The translations under genes were made by a program, and so were the position numbers. The notes under the pieces were generated by a model, which did no database searches, was not told where the DNA came from, and saw only the letters and a list, made by a program, of their open reading frames with translations. Below are positions 16,235-25,622 of a stretch of 55,395 nt of DNA, one piece after another. The first letter of the stretch is position 1. Every line of letters begins with the position of its first letter. Origin of the DNA: Lachnospiraceae bacterium (GTDB lineage Bacteria > Bacillota > Clostridia > Lachnospirales > Lachnospiraceae); NCBI GenBank assembly GCA_900768755.1, contig CAAGDV010000035.1, forward strand, positions 1 through 55,395, in the 5' to 3' direction.

Positions 16235-17143
16235 TCAAGCGAAATCTCCAAACATTCTGACTTCACACTCAAGCTCGATGCCGGAATTGCGCATTACTTC
16301 ATCCTTTACCATCATAATGGTTCTGTAAATATCATCTGCGGTTGCATTGCCCTTATTGATGACAAAACCCGCATGTTTGTCGGAGACGCATGCGTCCCCG
16401 ATACCCCGTCCTTTGAGCCCCGAAGCCTCAATAAGCCTTCCGGCATAATCGCCGGACGGGCGTTTAAAAGTGCTCCCGGCACTCGGATACTCCAGAGGCT
16501 GTTTCTCACGTCTGGCGGCAGTATATCCCTCCATGGCCCCTCGGATTGCCTCACAATCGCCTTCCTTAAGCGACAATTCCACGGAAAGCACCACATAATC
16601 CCCAGTCAAAAACACAGTGTGCCTGTATCCTGCCTGTATATCATTCGGGGAAAAAGAACGAACCTCCCCGTCCGGGCATATTGCAGTGGCTTTGCATATT
16701 ACATCCTTCATCTCCCCGCCGTATGCTCCCGCGTTCATAATGCAGGCGCCTCCGATACTTCCGGGGATTCCCGCGGCAAATTCAAGTCCGCTAAGGCTGT
16801 GTGCCAAAGCCTCCGATGCAACTTTGGGCAGCATTGCTCCGGCATCCGCGGTTATACGGCTGCCCGATACCGTGATGCGGTGCATGTGTTTCGCAGTGCA
16901 TATAACCGCTCCGTCGTATCCTTTATCCGATACAAGTATATTGCTGCCGTTGCCCAAAATCATATACGGCACGGAATTTTTCTTTAAAAGTCTTACAACA
17001 TCCCCGCACTCGTCCGCTGTCCGGGGCGTAATAAAATATCTGCACGGTCCTCCGACCCTGAATGTCGTGTGCGCAGCGAGAACTTCTTTGGTCAGTAAAT
17101 TGTCTTTGCCTACTATCGCCGTAAGTTCAGATTCTAAACCCAT
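16235..17143 (-). CDS. murB: UDP-N-acetylenolpyruvoylglucosamine reductase
   Basis: Reduces UDP-GlcNAc-enolpyruvate to UDP-N-acetylmuramate with NADPH and FAD, the second committed step of peptidoglycan synthesis. The 302 residues fit the type II (short) MurB. An FAD-binding part includes HTTFRVGGPCRYFITP and LGNGSNILVSDKG. GIPGSIGGACIMNAGAYGGE forms the pyrophosphate loop, and YPSAGSTFKRPSGDYAGRLI carries the catalytic serine. A conserved glutamate near the end (SGIELECEV) completes the active site. It lies 12 bases after the ROK kinase. Confidence 0.96.
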   Translation of the reverse strand: MGLESELTAIVGKDNLLTKEVLAAHTTFRVGGPCRYFITPRTADECGDVVRLLKKNSVPYMILGNGSNILVSDKGYDGAVICTAKHMHRITVSGSRITADAGAMLPKVASEALAHSLSGLEFAAGIPGSIGGACIMNAGAYGGEMKDVICKATAICPDGEVRSFSPNDIQAGYRHTVFLTGDYVVLSVELSLKEGDCEAIRGAMEGYTAARREKQPLEYPSAGSTFKRPSGDYAGRLIEASGLKGRGIGDACVSDKHAGFVINKGNATADDIYRTIMMVKDEVMRNSGIELECEVRMFGDFA

Positions 17144-17155
17144 ATTGCCTCCGCA

Positions 17156-18094
17156 TTATTCTATAACCATTCTTGCAGCGCCGTATATTCCCGCACTGTT
17201 ACCGAGAGTTGCAAGCTTTATCGGTGTCTTTTGGCACTGCGGGTATGCCTTCTCAACATAATGCTTACGGATGGCATCAATCAGAAAACTTCCCGCCTTT
17301 GAAACGCCTCCTCCGATTATAAATACATCCGGGTCAATAACGCATGAGATATGTCCCAATGTTATTCCGAGATACTCCCCGAGCTTATCCACAGTCTTTT
17401 GCGCGAGTTTATCGCCATTTTTTGCCGCGTCAAAAATATCTTTGGCGGTGATGTTTTCAAGCGCTCTGAGGCTTGATTCCTCATCCGTTGACGAAAGAAG
17501 CTTTAAAGCCTCCTTAACAATGCCGGTCGCTGATGCAACCTGCTCAAGACAGCCTTTCTTGCCGCAGTTGCAGGTATCGGTATGGTCATACACAACAGAC
17601 ATGTGACCAATCTCGCCGCCTGCTCCGTGTGTTCCGGACACAATCTGTCCGTCGATTATTATTCCGCCGCCCACACCGGTTCCGAGTGTAACCATGACAA
17701 GGCTTTGGTTGCCTTTGCCGCCGCCCTGCCACTGTTCGCCGAGTGCAGCGACATTGGCATCATTGTTGGCTTTTACAGGCAGACCGGTTTTGTCACTTAA
17801 GATATCGACCACCGGGGTGTCGCCCCAGCCGATGTTTACGCAGCCTTTTACTACTCCGGACGGAGTGACCGGCCCCGGAACGCCTATTCCGATACCCACG
17901 ATGTCCGCCTCGTCAATATCGTCATTCTTTATTTTGTTCAAAATAGATTCAGCAATATCATCAAGTATGAATTGTCCTTTATTTTCCTTTCTCGTCGGAA
18001 TCTCCCAATCCTCCAAAAGTGAGCCTTCCACAGTAAAAAGTCCCATCTTGACCGTAGTTCCGCCGAGGTCAACGCCAAAAGCAAGTTTTCCCAT
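17156..18094 (-). CDS. glk: ROK-family glucokinase
   Basis: Phosphorylates glucose with ATP. The 312-residue protein has the actin-like phosphate loop FGVDLGGTTVKMGLF, NDANVAALGEQ with the catalytic Asp, the ROK signature ending in CNCGKKGCLEQ (zinc-binding cysteines), and GGGVSKAG. The ATG at 18094 is chosen because AGGAGG is seven bases before it; the ATG at 18100 is too close. Placement between hprK and murB links sugar phosphorylation to carbon signalling. Other ROK kinases (fructose, N-acetylmannosamine) are possible, but glucokinase is the usual annotation for this context. Confidence 0.88.
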   Translation of the reverse strand: MGKLAFGVDLGGTTVKMGLFTVEGSLLEDWEIPTRKENKGQFILDDIAESILNKIKNDDIDEADIVGIGIGVPGPVTPSGVVKGCVNIGWGDTPVVDILSDKTGLPVKANNDANVAALGEQWQGGGKGNQSLVMVTLGTGVGGGIIIDGQIVSGTHGAGGEIGHMSVVYDHTDTCNCGKKGCLEQVASATGIVKEALKLLSSTDEESSLRALENITAKDIFDAAKNGDKLAQKTVDKLGEYLGITLGHISCVIDPDVFIIGGGVSKAGSFLIDAIRKHYVEKAYPQCQKTPIKLATLGNSAGIYGAARMVIE

Positions 18095-18105
18095 TATCAT
18101 TCCTC

Positions 18106-19035
18106 CTAGATTTTGTGAGTAATATTGTTCTGAACTCTGTTATATAATTCTCTGGCCGCATTGTAGCCCATCTTTTTCTGTCGCCAGTTAACCGCCGCCG
18201 ACTCAACGATAACCGCAAGGTTTCGTCCCGGTCTCACGGGGAGATTGTGGCATACAACCTTGTTGCCGAGTATCTCCGTGTATTCCTCCTCGAGTCCAAA
18301 GCGGTCATACTCTTTATCCTTATCCCATTCCTCGAGATGAATTACCATATCAATTCCCTGGGTCTCCTTGACGCTTTCAACTCCAAAAAGGGTCTTTACA
18401 TCAACTATTCCTATTCCGCGAAGCTCGATAAAATGTCTTGTTATCTCGGGAGCTGTTCCTATAAGCGTCTCATCGCTCACCTTTCGTATCTCCACAACAT
18501 CATCCGTCACAAGTCTGTGTCCGCGCTTGATGAGTTCCAGAGCCGCCTCGCTTTTTCCTATTCCGCTCTCACCGGTAATCAGCACACCTTCGCCGTACAC
18601 ATCCACCAAAACCCCGTGTATTGAGATTGTCGGTGCAAGCTGAACCTTCATCCATCTGATAATCTCAGCCTCAAAAGAAGATGTCGTCTTGTCCGTCTGA
18701 AGAAGCGGTATCTGATATTTTCTTGCCGCCTGAATCATCTGCTCATCAGGCATCTCGCTCCGGCAGAAAATAATACACGGCACGTTGTAAGAAAGAAGTT
18801 GCTCGTATCTTTCTTTCTTGGTAAGCTTCTCAAGCGTATCCATATACGCTGCCTCAACACGTCCGATAATCTGGACACGTTCACTGTCAAAATGGTCAAA
18901 AAATCCCGCCAGCTGGAGCGCCGGTCTGTTAATATCCGGAACCATAACCTTTTTGTCCGCGATTTCAATATCGGGGGTGAGGACCTTCAGATTCATCTTC
19001 TCGATTATTTTTTCTACTTTCAATTCTCCCGCCAT
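18106..19035 (-). CDS. hprK: HPr kinase/phosphorylase
   Basis: Phosphorylates and dephosphorylates Ser46 of HPr/Crh in response to ATP, phosphate and fructose 1,6-bisphosphate, driving CcpA-dependent catabolite repression. The 309 residues comprise an N-terminal regulatory domain and a C-terminal kinase domain with Walker A (GVLITGESGIGKSEAALEL) and the HprK signature ELRGIGIVDVKTLFG. The RLVTDDVVEI segment holds the metal-binding acids. It lies three bases after uvrC and in the same run as the HPr-like protein (14098-14352), its likely substrate, and pfkA, which makes its allosteric activator. Confidence 0.96.
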   Translation of the reverse strand: MAGELKVEKIIEKMNLKVLTPDIEIADKKVMVPDINRPALQLAGFFDHFDSERVQIIGRVEAAYMDTLEKLTKKERYEQLLSYNVPCIIFCRSEMPDEQMIQAARKYQIPLLQTDKTTSSFEAEIIRWMKVQLAPTISIHGVLVDVYGEGVLITGESGIGKSEAALELIKRGHRLVTDDVVEIRKVSDETLIGTAPEITRHFIELRGIGIVDVKTLFGVESVKETQGIDMVIHLEEWDKDKEYDRFGLEEEYTEILGNKVVCHNLPVRPGRNLAVIVESAAVNWRQKKMGYNAARELYNRVQNNITHKI

Positions 19036-19038
19036 ATC

Positions 19039-20886
19039 CTATTCTGCCTCCTTGTCATCCTTATGAAAATAATTATAAACCGCCTGCGCAGCCTCATAAT
19101 TCATTGCGGGGGCAGCGCTTAATTCATCTGTCCCTGCGGTTCTTATCCTGTCTATGTCACCAAACTGCTTCATCAGACCCTTCCGTCTGGCAGGCCCGAT
19201 TCCTTTGATATCGTCCAAAACAGAGTGCACCTGGTTCTTGCTTCTCAAATTCCTGTGATATTCGATTGCAAATCGGTGCGCCTCGTCCTGAATCCTCGTA
19301 ATCAGTTTAAATGCCTCGCTGTGAGTATCAATCGGTACTTCGCGGTCATTATACCACAACGCCCTCGTGCGGTGATTGTCATCCTTAACCATGCCGCACA
19401 CCGGTATGTGAAGTCCAAGCTCATTAACCACCGCCAAAGCCACATTGACCTGACCGCGGCCGCCGTCCATCATTATTATGTCCGGTTTTACGCCAAAACC
19501 CGAATCGTCCTCATGTGTAAGTCTTCTTGTAAGCACCTCCCGCATTGAGCCGTAATCATCAGGGCCTACAACCGTCTTAATCTTAAATTTCCTGTAATCA
19601 TTGCGCCTTGGCATTCCGTCATAAAATACGACCATTGAGCCCACCGACTGTACTCCGCTGATGTTGGATATATCAAACGCCTCCATCCGGTGGATGTCGC
19701 AAAGCCCCAAAAGCTGCCCGATTGCCGCCACCGCGCCCGTTGTTCTTTCTTCCTCGCGGCGGATTCTGTCCTTGTCCTGTCTTAAAACATTCTCCGCATT
19801 GGTTTTGGCAAGTTCAACCAGCTTTTCCTTTGTTCCGCGTTTGGGAATCACAAGGTGAACGGTATGCCCGGTCTTCTCGCTAAGCCACTGTGACAAAAGC
19901 TCACATTCTGCAGGTTCGCAGGACAGCATTATTCTGGACGGAATGTACGGCGTTGCCACATAAAACTGCTTGACAAACTCGGCAATTATTTTTGACTCAT
20001 CCTCTTCTCCCGAGAGCCCCATGTGATAATGCTCCCTGCCGATAAGCTTTCCCTGCCGTATAAAAAATACCTGCACAACACAGTCGGTGTCATCCGACGC
20101 TAACGCTACGACATCCTTATCCTGCATGTCGCTGTTGGTAATTTTCTGCTTCTGGGTGATAAATTTAACGCTTTCGAGCATATCGCGGTATGTCGCCGCC
20201 TGCTCAAATTCCAGCCTGTCCGACGCCTCTTTCATCTTCTCTTTGAGCTTAACGGTGATACCGTTGTATTTGCCCTCCAAAAACTCAATCGCCTGCTCCA
20301 CATTCAGGCGGTACTCTTCGGCAGATATATTGCCCATGCACGGTGCCGCGCACTGCCCGATGTGGTAATTCAGGCACGGTCTTTCTTTGCCGATGTCCTG
20401 CGGAAGATTCCGTCTGCAGGTTCTGAGTCCGTATGTCTTATTTAACAAATCAATGGTATCGTTAACTGCTTTGCCGCTTGTGAACGGGCCAAAATACCGG
20501 CATTTGTCCTTTTTCATCTGTCTCGTGGACATTATGCGCGGAAACTCATCCGCCACGGTCACCTTGATGAACGGATAGGTCTTGTCATCTTTCAGCATGG
20601 TATTGTATCTCGGTCTGTGCAGTTTTATAAGATTGCACTCCAGAACAAGCGCCTCAAGCTCCGAATCCGTTATAATATACTCAAATCTCGCCACATTGGA
20701 CACCATCTGTTTTATTTTGGCGGTGTGGTTCCGTGACGACTGAAAATACTGTCTTACCCTGTTTTTAAGACTTATTGCCTTCCCGACATATATTATTTCG
20801 TCAGACGCATCGTGCATAATGTACACGCCCGGTCTGCCGGGAAGCTTCTTAAGCTCTTCCTCTATATCAAAAACACCCTCATACAC
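19039..20886 (-). CDS. uvrC: Excinuclease ABC subunit C
   Basis: Makes both incisions in nucleotide excision repair. The 615 residues match UvrC. An N-terminal GIY-YIG nuclease domain (GVYIMHDASDEIIYVGKA) is followed by a cysteine-bearing region and the UVR motif (about 200-240; KEKMKEASDRLEFEQAATYRD). The RNase H-like UvrC nuclease core (AFDISNISGVQSVGSMVVF) and a C-terminal helix-hairpin-helix (LDDIKGIGPARRKGLMKQFG) complete it. No strong ribosome site is seen; GGAGAG lies somewhat far upstream. It lies three bases before hprK and 20 after the deaminase. Confidence 0.97.
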   Translation of the reverse strand: MYEGVFDIEEELKKLPGRPGVYIMHDASDEIIYVGKAISLKNRVRQYFQSSRNHTAKIKQMVSNVARFEYIITDSELEALVLECNLIKLHRPRYNTMLKDDKTYPFIKVTVADEFPRIMSTRQMKKDKCRYFGPFTSGKAVNDTIDLLNKTYGLRTCRRNLPQDIGKERPCLNYHIGQCAAPCMGNISAEEYRLNVEQAIEFLEGKYNGITVKLKEKMKEASDRLEFEQAATYRDMLESVKFITQKQKITNSDMQDKDVVALASDDTDCVVQVFFIRQGKLIGREHYHMGLSGEEDESKIIAEFVKQFYVATPYIPSRIMLSCEPAECELLSQWLSEKTGHTVHLVIPKRGTKEKLVELAKTNAENVLRQDKDRIRREEERTTGAVAAIGQLLGLCDIHRMEAFDISNISGVQSVGSMVVFYDGMPRRNDYRKFKIKTVVGPDDYGSMREVLTRRLTHEDDSGFGVKPDIIMMDGGRGQVNVALAVVNELGLHIPVCGMVKDDNHRTRALWYNDREVPIDTHSEAFKLITRIQDEAHRFAIEYHRNLRSKNQVHSVLDDIKGIGPARRKGLMKQFGDIDRIRTAGTDELSAAPAMNYEAAQAVYNYFHKDDKEAE

Positions 20887-20906
20887 CGGAAGTGTTCACT
20901 CTCCTC

Positions 20907-21845
20907 TCACTCCTTAAGAAACGCTGCCTTTGCAGAATAGTCCTGCATAGTCTCTATATCTTCTTTTGTGATGCGGCAGTTCTGCATAAGAAATTCATAT
21001 TCGTTTTGAAGATTGGTATTGCTCACGGTCATATTGTCCGTGTTGACCGTCACCATTACTCCTCTTTGCAGCAGTTCTTTTAACGGATATTCCGCGGGGC
21101 TTGTAAATACTCTCGTCTGCATATTGCTTGTCGGACACACCTCAAGAGGAATGCAGTGTCTCTCAAGATACTCCACAAGCACGTCATCCTCTATGCATCT
21201 TATTCCGTGCCCGATTCTTTTTGCTCCGAATGCCAGGGCCTTCCATATGCTCTCAGGTCCGGCCGCCTCCCCGGCATGAATCGTGAACGGAACATCAAGT
21301 TTTTTTGCAAGGAAAAACTCATCCGCAAACAATTCCGTTGCATATATTCCCTCAGCGCCCGCCAAATCAAGCGCACACACATATTGTCCCAGATATCTCG
21401 CGCACAGTCTGACCGTCTCTTCGTTGGCTTTGTGGTCATTGCCCCTCATACAGCACAAAATAAGTCCCACGCGGATGTCCTTAAAATCTTTTGATGCTTT
21501 CCTGACACCGCTTATTGCGGCAAGAATTGCGCCCTCCTGGTCAAAAGATTCGCACACGCAAAGTTGGGGCGCAAACCTTATCTCCGCGTACGTTACCTCT
21601 TTTTCATTCAAATCCTCAATCAGCTCATAAACCGCGCGCTCAACATTGGAAAAGCTGTGCAGAACCATACAAGGATATGTAAAACACTTCAGATAATCAT
21701 TAAGATTACGGCAGTCTTTCGGCACTCTGAGCGCCCGCCCGGCAGCCTCGTCAGTGTCAAAAACATCTTTTCCTTCACGGCACAATAGCTCCCTAACCGT
21801 ACCCGGTCTAAGGGAGCCATCCAAATGCAAATGTAAATCAATCAT
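20907..21845 (-). CDS. add: Adenosine deaminase
   Basis: Converts adenosine to inosine in purine salvage. The 312-residue protein is slightly short for the family (usually ~330-350). Metal-ligand and catalytic motifs are in order: HLHLDGSL near the start, TIHAGEAAG, KRIGHGIRC, CPTSNMQT and VTVNTDNMTVSNT. The usual TDDP metal-ligand motif here reads TDNM, a variant found in some microbial members, so the substrate could be a related aminopurine nucleoside. The start overlaps the ftsH stop by eight bases. Confidence 0.88.
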   Translation of the reverse strand: MIDLHLHLDGSLRPGTVRELLCREGKDVFDTDEAAGRALRVPKDCRNLNDYLKCFTYPCMVLHSFSNVERAVYELIEDLNEKEVTYAEIRFAPQLCVCESFDQEGAILAAISGVRKASKDFKDIRVGLILCCMRGNDHKANEETVRLCARYLGQYVCALDLAGAEGIYATELFADEFFLAKKLDVPFTIHAGEAAGPESIWKALAFGAKRIGHGIRCIEDDVLVEYLERHCIPLEVCPTSNMQTRVFTSPAEYPLKELLQRGVMVTVNTDNMTVSNTNLQNEYEFLMQNCRITKEDIETMQDYSAKAAFLKE

Positions 21846-23748
21846 TTAACCCATTACCCTCATCAACTGCATCAACAATCTGCTCTTTTTCTTTCTTTAC
21901 GCTCTCAACAATGTCAAGAAACTCTTTTCCCGTAATCGTCTCTTTCTCAATCAGATATTCGGATACGCGGTCAAGGCAGTCCCTGTTCGCGCTCAAAAGC
22001 TCTTTGGCCTTATTGTAGTACTCCTTGAGCATGCTGTTGACCTCTTCATCAAGGATGGAAGCAGTCTTGTCGGAGCAGATAAGTTCTGAACGTCCGTCAA
22101 GATACTGGCTCTCAACGGTCTCAAGTCCCATAAGTCCAAAACGTTCTGACATACCGTACTGGCTTACCATTGTGCGGGCAAGCTTGGTCGCGCGCTCAAT
22201 ATCATTGGAAGCACCCGTTGTAACCGTATCAAACACAATCTCCTCCGCGGCACGTCCGCCAAGAAGTGTGACGATTCTCGTGATAAGTTCGTCTTTGGTG
22301 AGGAGGTATTTCTCCTCTTCCGGCACCTGCATCGTGTATCCCAGAGAGCCCATGGTTCTCGGCACGATTGTTATCTTCTGGACCGGCTCGGCATTCTTCA
22401 TAAGGCAGGTGATAAGTGCATGTCCGACCTCGTGGTATGCAACCATCCTCTTCTCCTCTTTGCCGAGAATTCTGTCCTTCTTTTCTTTACCTGCAATAAC
22501 AACCTCTACAGACTCAAACAGATCTCCCTGTGTGACTGCTCTTCTGTTATGCTTAACCGCGTTGATTGCAGCTTCGTTAATGATATTGGCAAGATCGGAA
22601 CCTACCGCGCCCGCCGTAGCCAGAGCAATTGCATCCAGATCAACACTCTCGTCCATGTGTACATCCTTGGAATGTACCTTCAAAGTCTCAAGTCTTCCCT
22701 TGAGGTCAGGCTTGTCAACGATTATTCTTCTGTCAAAACGACCGGGTCGGAGAAGCGCCTTATCAAGCACCTCAGGTCTGTTGGTAGCCGCAAGAATGAG
22801 CACACCCTTTGATGAATCAAAACCGTCCATCTCCGCAAGCAGCTGGTTAAGTGTCTGCTCACGCTCATCATTGCCGCCTCCGAACCTGCTGTCACGGCTC
22901 TTTCCGATTGCATCAATCTCATCGATAAAAATTATACATGGCGCGGACTGCTGTGCCTGCTTGAACAAATCCCTCACCCTTGAAGCGCCGACGCCGACAA
23001 ACATCTCGACAAAATCAGAGCCCGAGAGTGAGAAGAAAGGTACGCCGGCCTCTCCCGCAACCGCTTTGGCCAAAAGTGTCTTACCTGTTCCGGGAGGTCC
23101 CACAAGAAGCGCTCCCTTCGGAAGCTTGGCACCGATAGAGGTGTATTTCATCGGATTGTGCAGGAAATCAACTATCTCCTTAACCGACTCCTTGGCTTCA
23201 TCCTGTCCGGCAACATCCTTAAAACTAACTCCGGTCTTCTGCTCCATATAGACCTTGGCGTTGCTCTTTCCGACACCCATAATTCCGCCGCTTCCGCCCG
23301 AAACTCTCTTGAACACGAAGCCGAGCACGAGGTAAATCATCAAAAACGGAAGCACATATACGAGAATAAAATCAAAAATAGACGCTCCCTTATCCTCAAT
23401 CTCCACGGAAAGTTTAATCTCCGGCTTACTCTTAAGCAGTTCAAAAGTTGTCGGGTCATCAATATATCCGGTGTAATATTTCAGCGTGATTCCCGACACT
23501 GGCTGCTTAATCGGTGTGATTGTAATCTTGGTTGAGTTGTACTCAACCTGGCTTATCTCGTTGTTCTCAATCATGCTTAAGAATTCCGAGTAGCTTATCT
23601 CAGTTGTTGTGTATTTCCGAAAACAGCTCTGAAAGAATGTGACGCAGAAGTATGTTACTATAATTGCCAGAACAAGCACAAAAATTATGCTTCCCGCGCT
23701 CACTCCTTTCTTACCGTTACGGTTATTTTTTTTATCGTTATTATCCAT
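21838..23748 (-). CDS. ftsH: ATP-dependent zinc metalloprotease FtsH
   Basis: A membrane-bound AAA protease that degrades misfolded membrane proteins and regulators. The 636 residues contain two membrane helices (about 20-42 and 127-148) flanking an extracytoplasmic domain. The AAA module has Walker A VGPPGTGKT, Walker B IIFIDEIDAIG and the second region of homology ATNRPEVLDKALLRPGRFDRR. The protease motif is HEVGHAL, with a further zinc-ligand Asp downstream. It is the first gene of a 12-gene run and has its own promoter, divergent from the flippase. An FtsH-SPFH link is known in other bacteria, and an SPFH gene is 15 kb away. Confidence 0.97.
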   Translation of the reverse strand: MDNNDKKNNRNGKKGVSAGSIIFVLVLAIIVTYFCVTFFQSCFRKYTTTEISYSEFLSMIENNEISQVEYNSTKITITPIKQPVSGITLKYYTGYIDDPTTFELLKSKPEIKLSVEIEDKGASIFDFILVYVLPFLMIYLVLGFVFKRVSGGSGGIMGVGKSNAKVYMEQKTGVSFKDVAGQDEAKESVKEIVDFLHNPMKYTSIGAKLPKGALLVGPPGTGKTLLAKAVAGEAGVPFFSLSGSDFVEMFVGVGASRVRDLFKQAQQSAPCIIFIDEIDAIGKSRDSRFGGGNDEREQTLNQLLAEMDGFDSSKGVLILAATNRPEVLDKALLRPGRFDRRIIVDKPDLKGRLETLKVHSKDVHMDESVDLDAIALATAGAVGSDLANIINEAAINAVKHNRRAVTQGDLFESVEVVIAGKEKKDRILGKEEKRMVAYHEVGHALITCLMKNAEPVQKITIVPRTMGSLGYTMQVPEEEKYLLTKDELITRIVTLLGGRAAEEIVFDTVTTGASNDIERATKLARTMVSQYGMSERFGLMGLETVESQYLDGRSELICSDKTASILDEEVNSMLKEYYNKAKELLSANRDCLDRVSEYLIEKETITGKEFLDIVESVKKEKEQIVDAVDEGNGLND

Positions 23749-23786
23749 TCCGTCTCCTTATTCGATACAAATCAGTAATATCTCTA

Positions 23787-23815
23787 ATTATAGAGTGCTT
23801 TTTGTTATAAATCAA
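23787..23815 (-). promoter_or_regulatory. ftsH promoter
   Basis: Minus-strand TTGATT (23810-23815), a 17-base spacer and a perfect TATAAT (23787-23792), about 40 bases before the ftsH start. It may serve the whole run down to 8815, since no comparable promoter is seen between the later genes. Confidence 0.7.
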
Positions 23816-23891
23816 TAAAATATGTGTTAAAATTTTATAAAATGTGCTATACTTACCTAAATTATCATTTCACAATACGCGCGAGAATATT

Positions 23892-25520
23892 ATGACAAGT
23901 AAAAAATCTTCAGGTTCAAACTTTATAAAACAAGGTTCCATACTGGCTGTTGCCTCAGTTATTTCCAGAATTATCGGGCTTTTGTACCGGAGCCCGATGG
24001 TCGCAATAATAGGCGAGGAGAGCAACGGTCTGTACAGTTACGCCTTTGACGTGTACACTTTTGCACTCACGCTCTCTTCATACAGTATGCCCCTTGCGGT
24101 CTCAAAGCTCATTTCCGCAAAATTTGCAAAAAAAGAATACCGCAACGGCTGCAATATTTTCAGGCACGCAATGATTTTGTCGGGAATCCTCGGTTTTCTG
24201 ATGATGATGATAATAATTTTTGCGGCGCCCGCAATTGAGCGTTTCTCCAACTACAGGGGGCTAACGCTTCCCTTAAGGATTCTCGCTCCCACCGTATTTC
24301 TGGTTGCGATAGCCGGAACCTTGCGCGGTTTCTTCCAGAGCCGCCGCACAATGATTCCTACGGCAATTTCGCAGGTTCTTGAGCAGATTGTAAACGCAGT
24401 TGTCAGCATTCTCGCCGCTTACATTATGGTAAAAGCGTCAACCGAGGCCAACCGCGCCGGAATGGGGGCCGGCGGAGGCACAATGGGTACTCTCTTCGGA
24501 GCACTTTCAGCCGTCCTGTTCCTGTTTTTTGTCTACTTCATATACAAGGAGCGTTTAAGCCAGATTGTTGCGCATGACTGCGGTGCAAAAAAGGATTCTT
24601 CAAAAGATATCCTCAAAATGCTCGCCGTGACAATTCTGCCCATCATTCTCAGCCAGGCAGTATATCAGGCCAACGGAATTATCGACGGCACACTTTTCGG
24701 CCGCCTCTACAGCGGCGATGACAAAAACGCTCTTGTCAGCATCAACTCAAAATACCGCACACTCATAAATGTTCCGAGCGCAATCTCATCGGCTATGGCT
24801 TCCTCCATGATTCCGACTCTTGTTGCCCTCCGCGCAGTCGGCAACAACAAAGCCTTCCGCGAGAAACTCGCAACGGCGGTAAAGGTCAATATGATAATCG
24901 CTTTTCCGTGCGCGGTCGGTCTTTCCGTTCTCGGTATCCCGATTATGCGCATATTATACCCGACAACCGACTATGTACAGTCCGGAATGCTTCTCATGTT
25001 CGGCGGCATCGCGGTAATCTTTTATGCCCTGTCCACAACGACCAACGCCGCGCTTCAGGGACTTGACAAAATGAATCTTCCGGTAATTCATGCATGTATT
25101 TCCCTCGGAATTCATGTCGTGCTGGTTGTGCTTCTTCTTAAGTTCACCGGGCTTGGAATATATGCACTTCTCATCGGAACAGTTACATATCCGCTCGTCG
25201 TGTGCATACTCAACTGGATAAGTGTTAACCGCTATGCCGACTACAGGCAGGACGTAATAAAATCCTTCCTGGTTCCTGCCTTGTCTTCTGCAGTCATGGG
25301 AGTTTTTGCCCGGCTGTCGTACAAGCTCTTCTCACTTATTTTCAGGACCTCATATATGGGCAATCTTGTTTCGGTGCTGCTTAGTATAATAGTTGCGATA
25401 ATTGTGTATTTTGCCGTACTTCTGCTTCTTAAGGGCATGACTCATAAGGATATGTGTGATTTTCCCATGGGATTGAGACTTGAGAGAATAGCCCGCAGGC
25501 TGCATCTGATGCGTGACTAA
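23892..25520 (+). CDS. Oligosaccharide flippase (SpoVB/YtgP-type MATE-like exporter)
   Basis: A polytopic membrane protein of 542 residues with about 14 helices, in the polysaccharide biosynthesis/MOP superfamily that flips lipid-linked sugars. The N-terminal signature SVISRIIGLLYRSPMVAIIG and Pro/Gly-rich early helices are typical of SpoVB/YtgP, clostridial and bacillar lipid II or spore-envelope flippases. The inner ATG at 23892 is chosen because homologues begin just before the KKSS-type basic stretch. A likely -10 (TATACT, 23848-23853) lies upstream with only a weak -35. It is monocistronic and divergent from ftsH. The substrate is not determinable. Confidence 0.88.
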   Translation: MTSKKSSGSNFIKQGSILAVASVISRIIGLLYRSPMVAIIGEESNGLYSYAFDVYTFALTLSSYSMPLAVSKLISAKFAKKEYRNGCNIFRHAMILSGILGFLMMMIIIFAAPAIERFSNYRGLTLPLRILAPTVFLVAIAGTLRGFFQSRRTMIPTAISQVLEQIVNAVVSILAAYIMVKASTEANRAGMGAGGGTMGTLFGALSAVLFLFFVYFIYKERLSQIVAHDCGAKKDSSKDILKMLAVTILPIILSQAVYQANGIIDGTLFGRLYSGDDKNALVSINSKYRTLINVPSAISSAMASSMIPTLVALRAVGNNKAFREKLATAVKVNMIIAFPCAVGLSVLGIPIMRILYPTTDYVQSGMLLMFGGIAVIFYALSTTTNAALQGLDKMNLPVIHACISLGIHVVLVVLLLKFTGLGIYALLIGTVTYPLVVCILNWISVNRYADYRQDVIKSFLVPALSSAVMGVFARLSYKLFSLIFRTSYMGNLVSVLLSIIVAIIVYFAVLLLLKGMTHKDMCDFPMGLRLERIARRLHLMRD

Positions 25521-25525
25521 AAAAC

Positions 25526-25606
25526 AGGGATGAATCCTTGGATATACTGCCTCGAAAAGTCAGACGGTATAATCTGACAATTAAAGGCGGTACAGGATTC
25601 ATCCCT
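25526..25606 (+). terminator. Multi-stem structured terminator between flippase and degV
   Basis: A perfect 13-bp outer stem (AGGGATGAATCCT 25526-25538 with 25594-25606) encloses a second helix, TACTGCCT with AGGCGGTA (one G-U on the plus strand). Inside is a hairpin GTCAGA/TCTGAC with the loop CGGTATAA. It fills the gap between the convergent flippase and degV genes. Plus-strand transcription is favoured by the wobble pair; minus-strand reading gives a better U-run, so it can terminate both ways. Confidence 0.65.
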
Positions 25607-25622
25607 TAACTTAAACCAGTTT

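Noticed and set aside
22025..23251. A 408-residue open frame opposite ftsH
   Set aside because: Serine-rich antisense shadow of a strongly conserved gene, without a ribosome site or recognisable domain.
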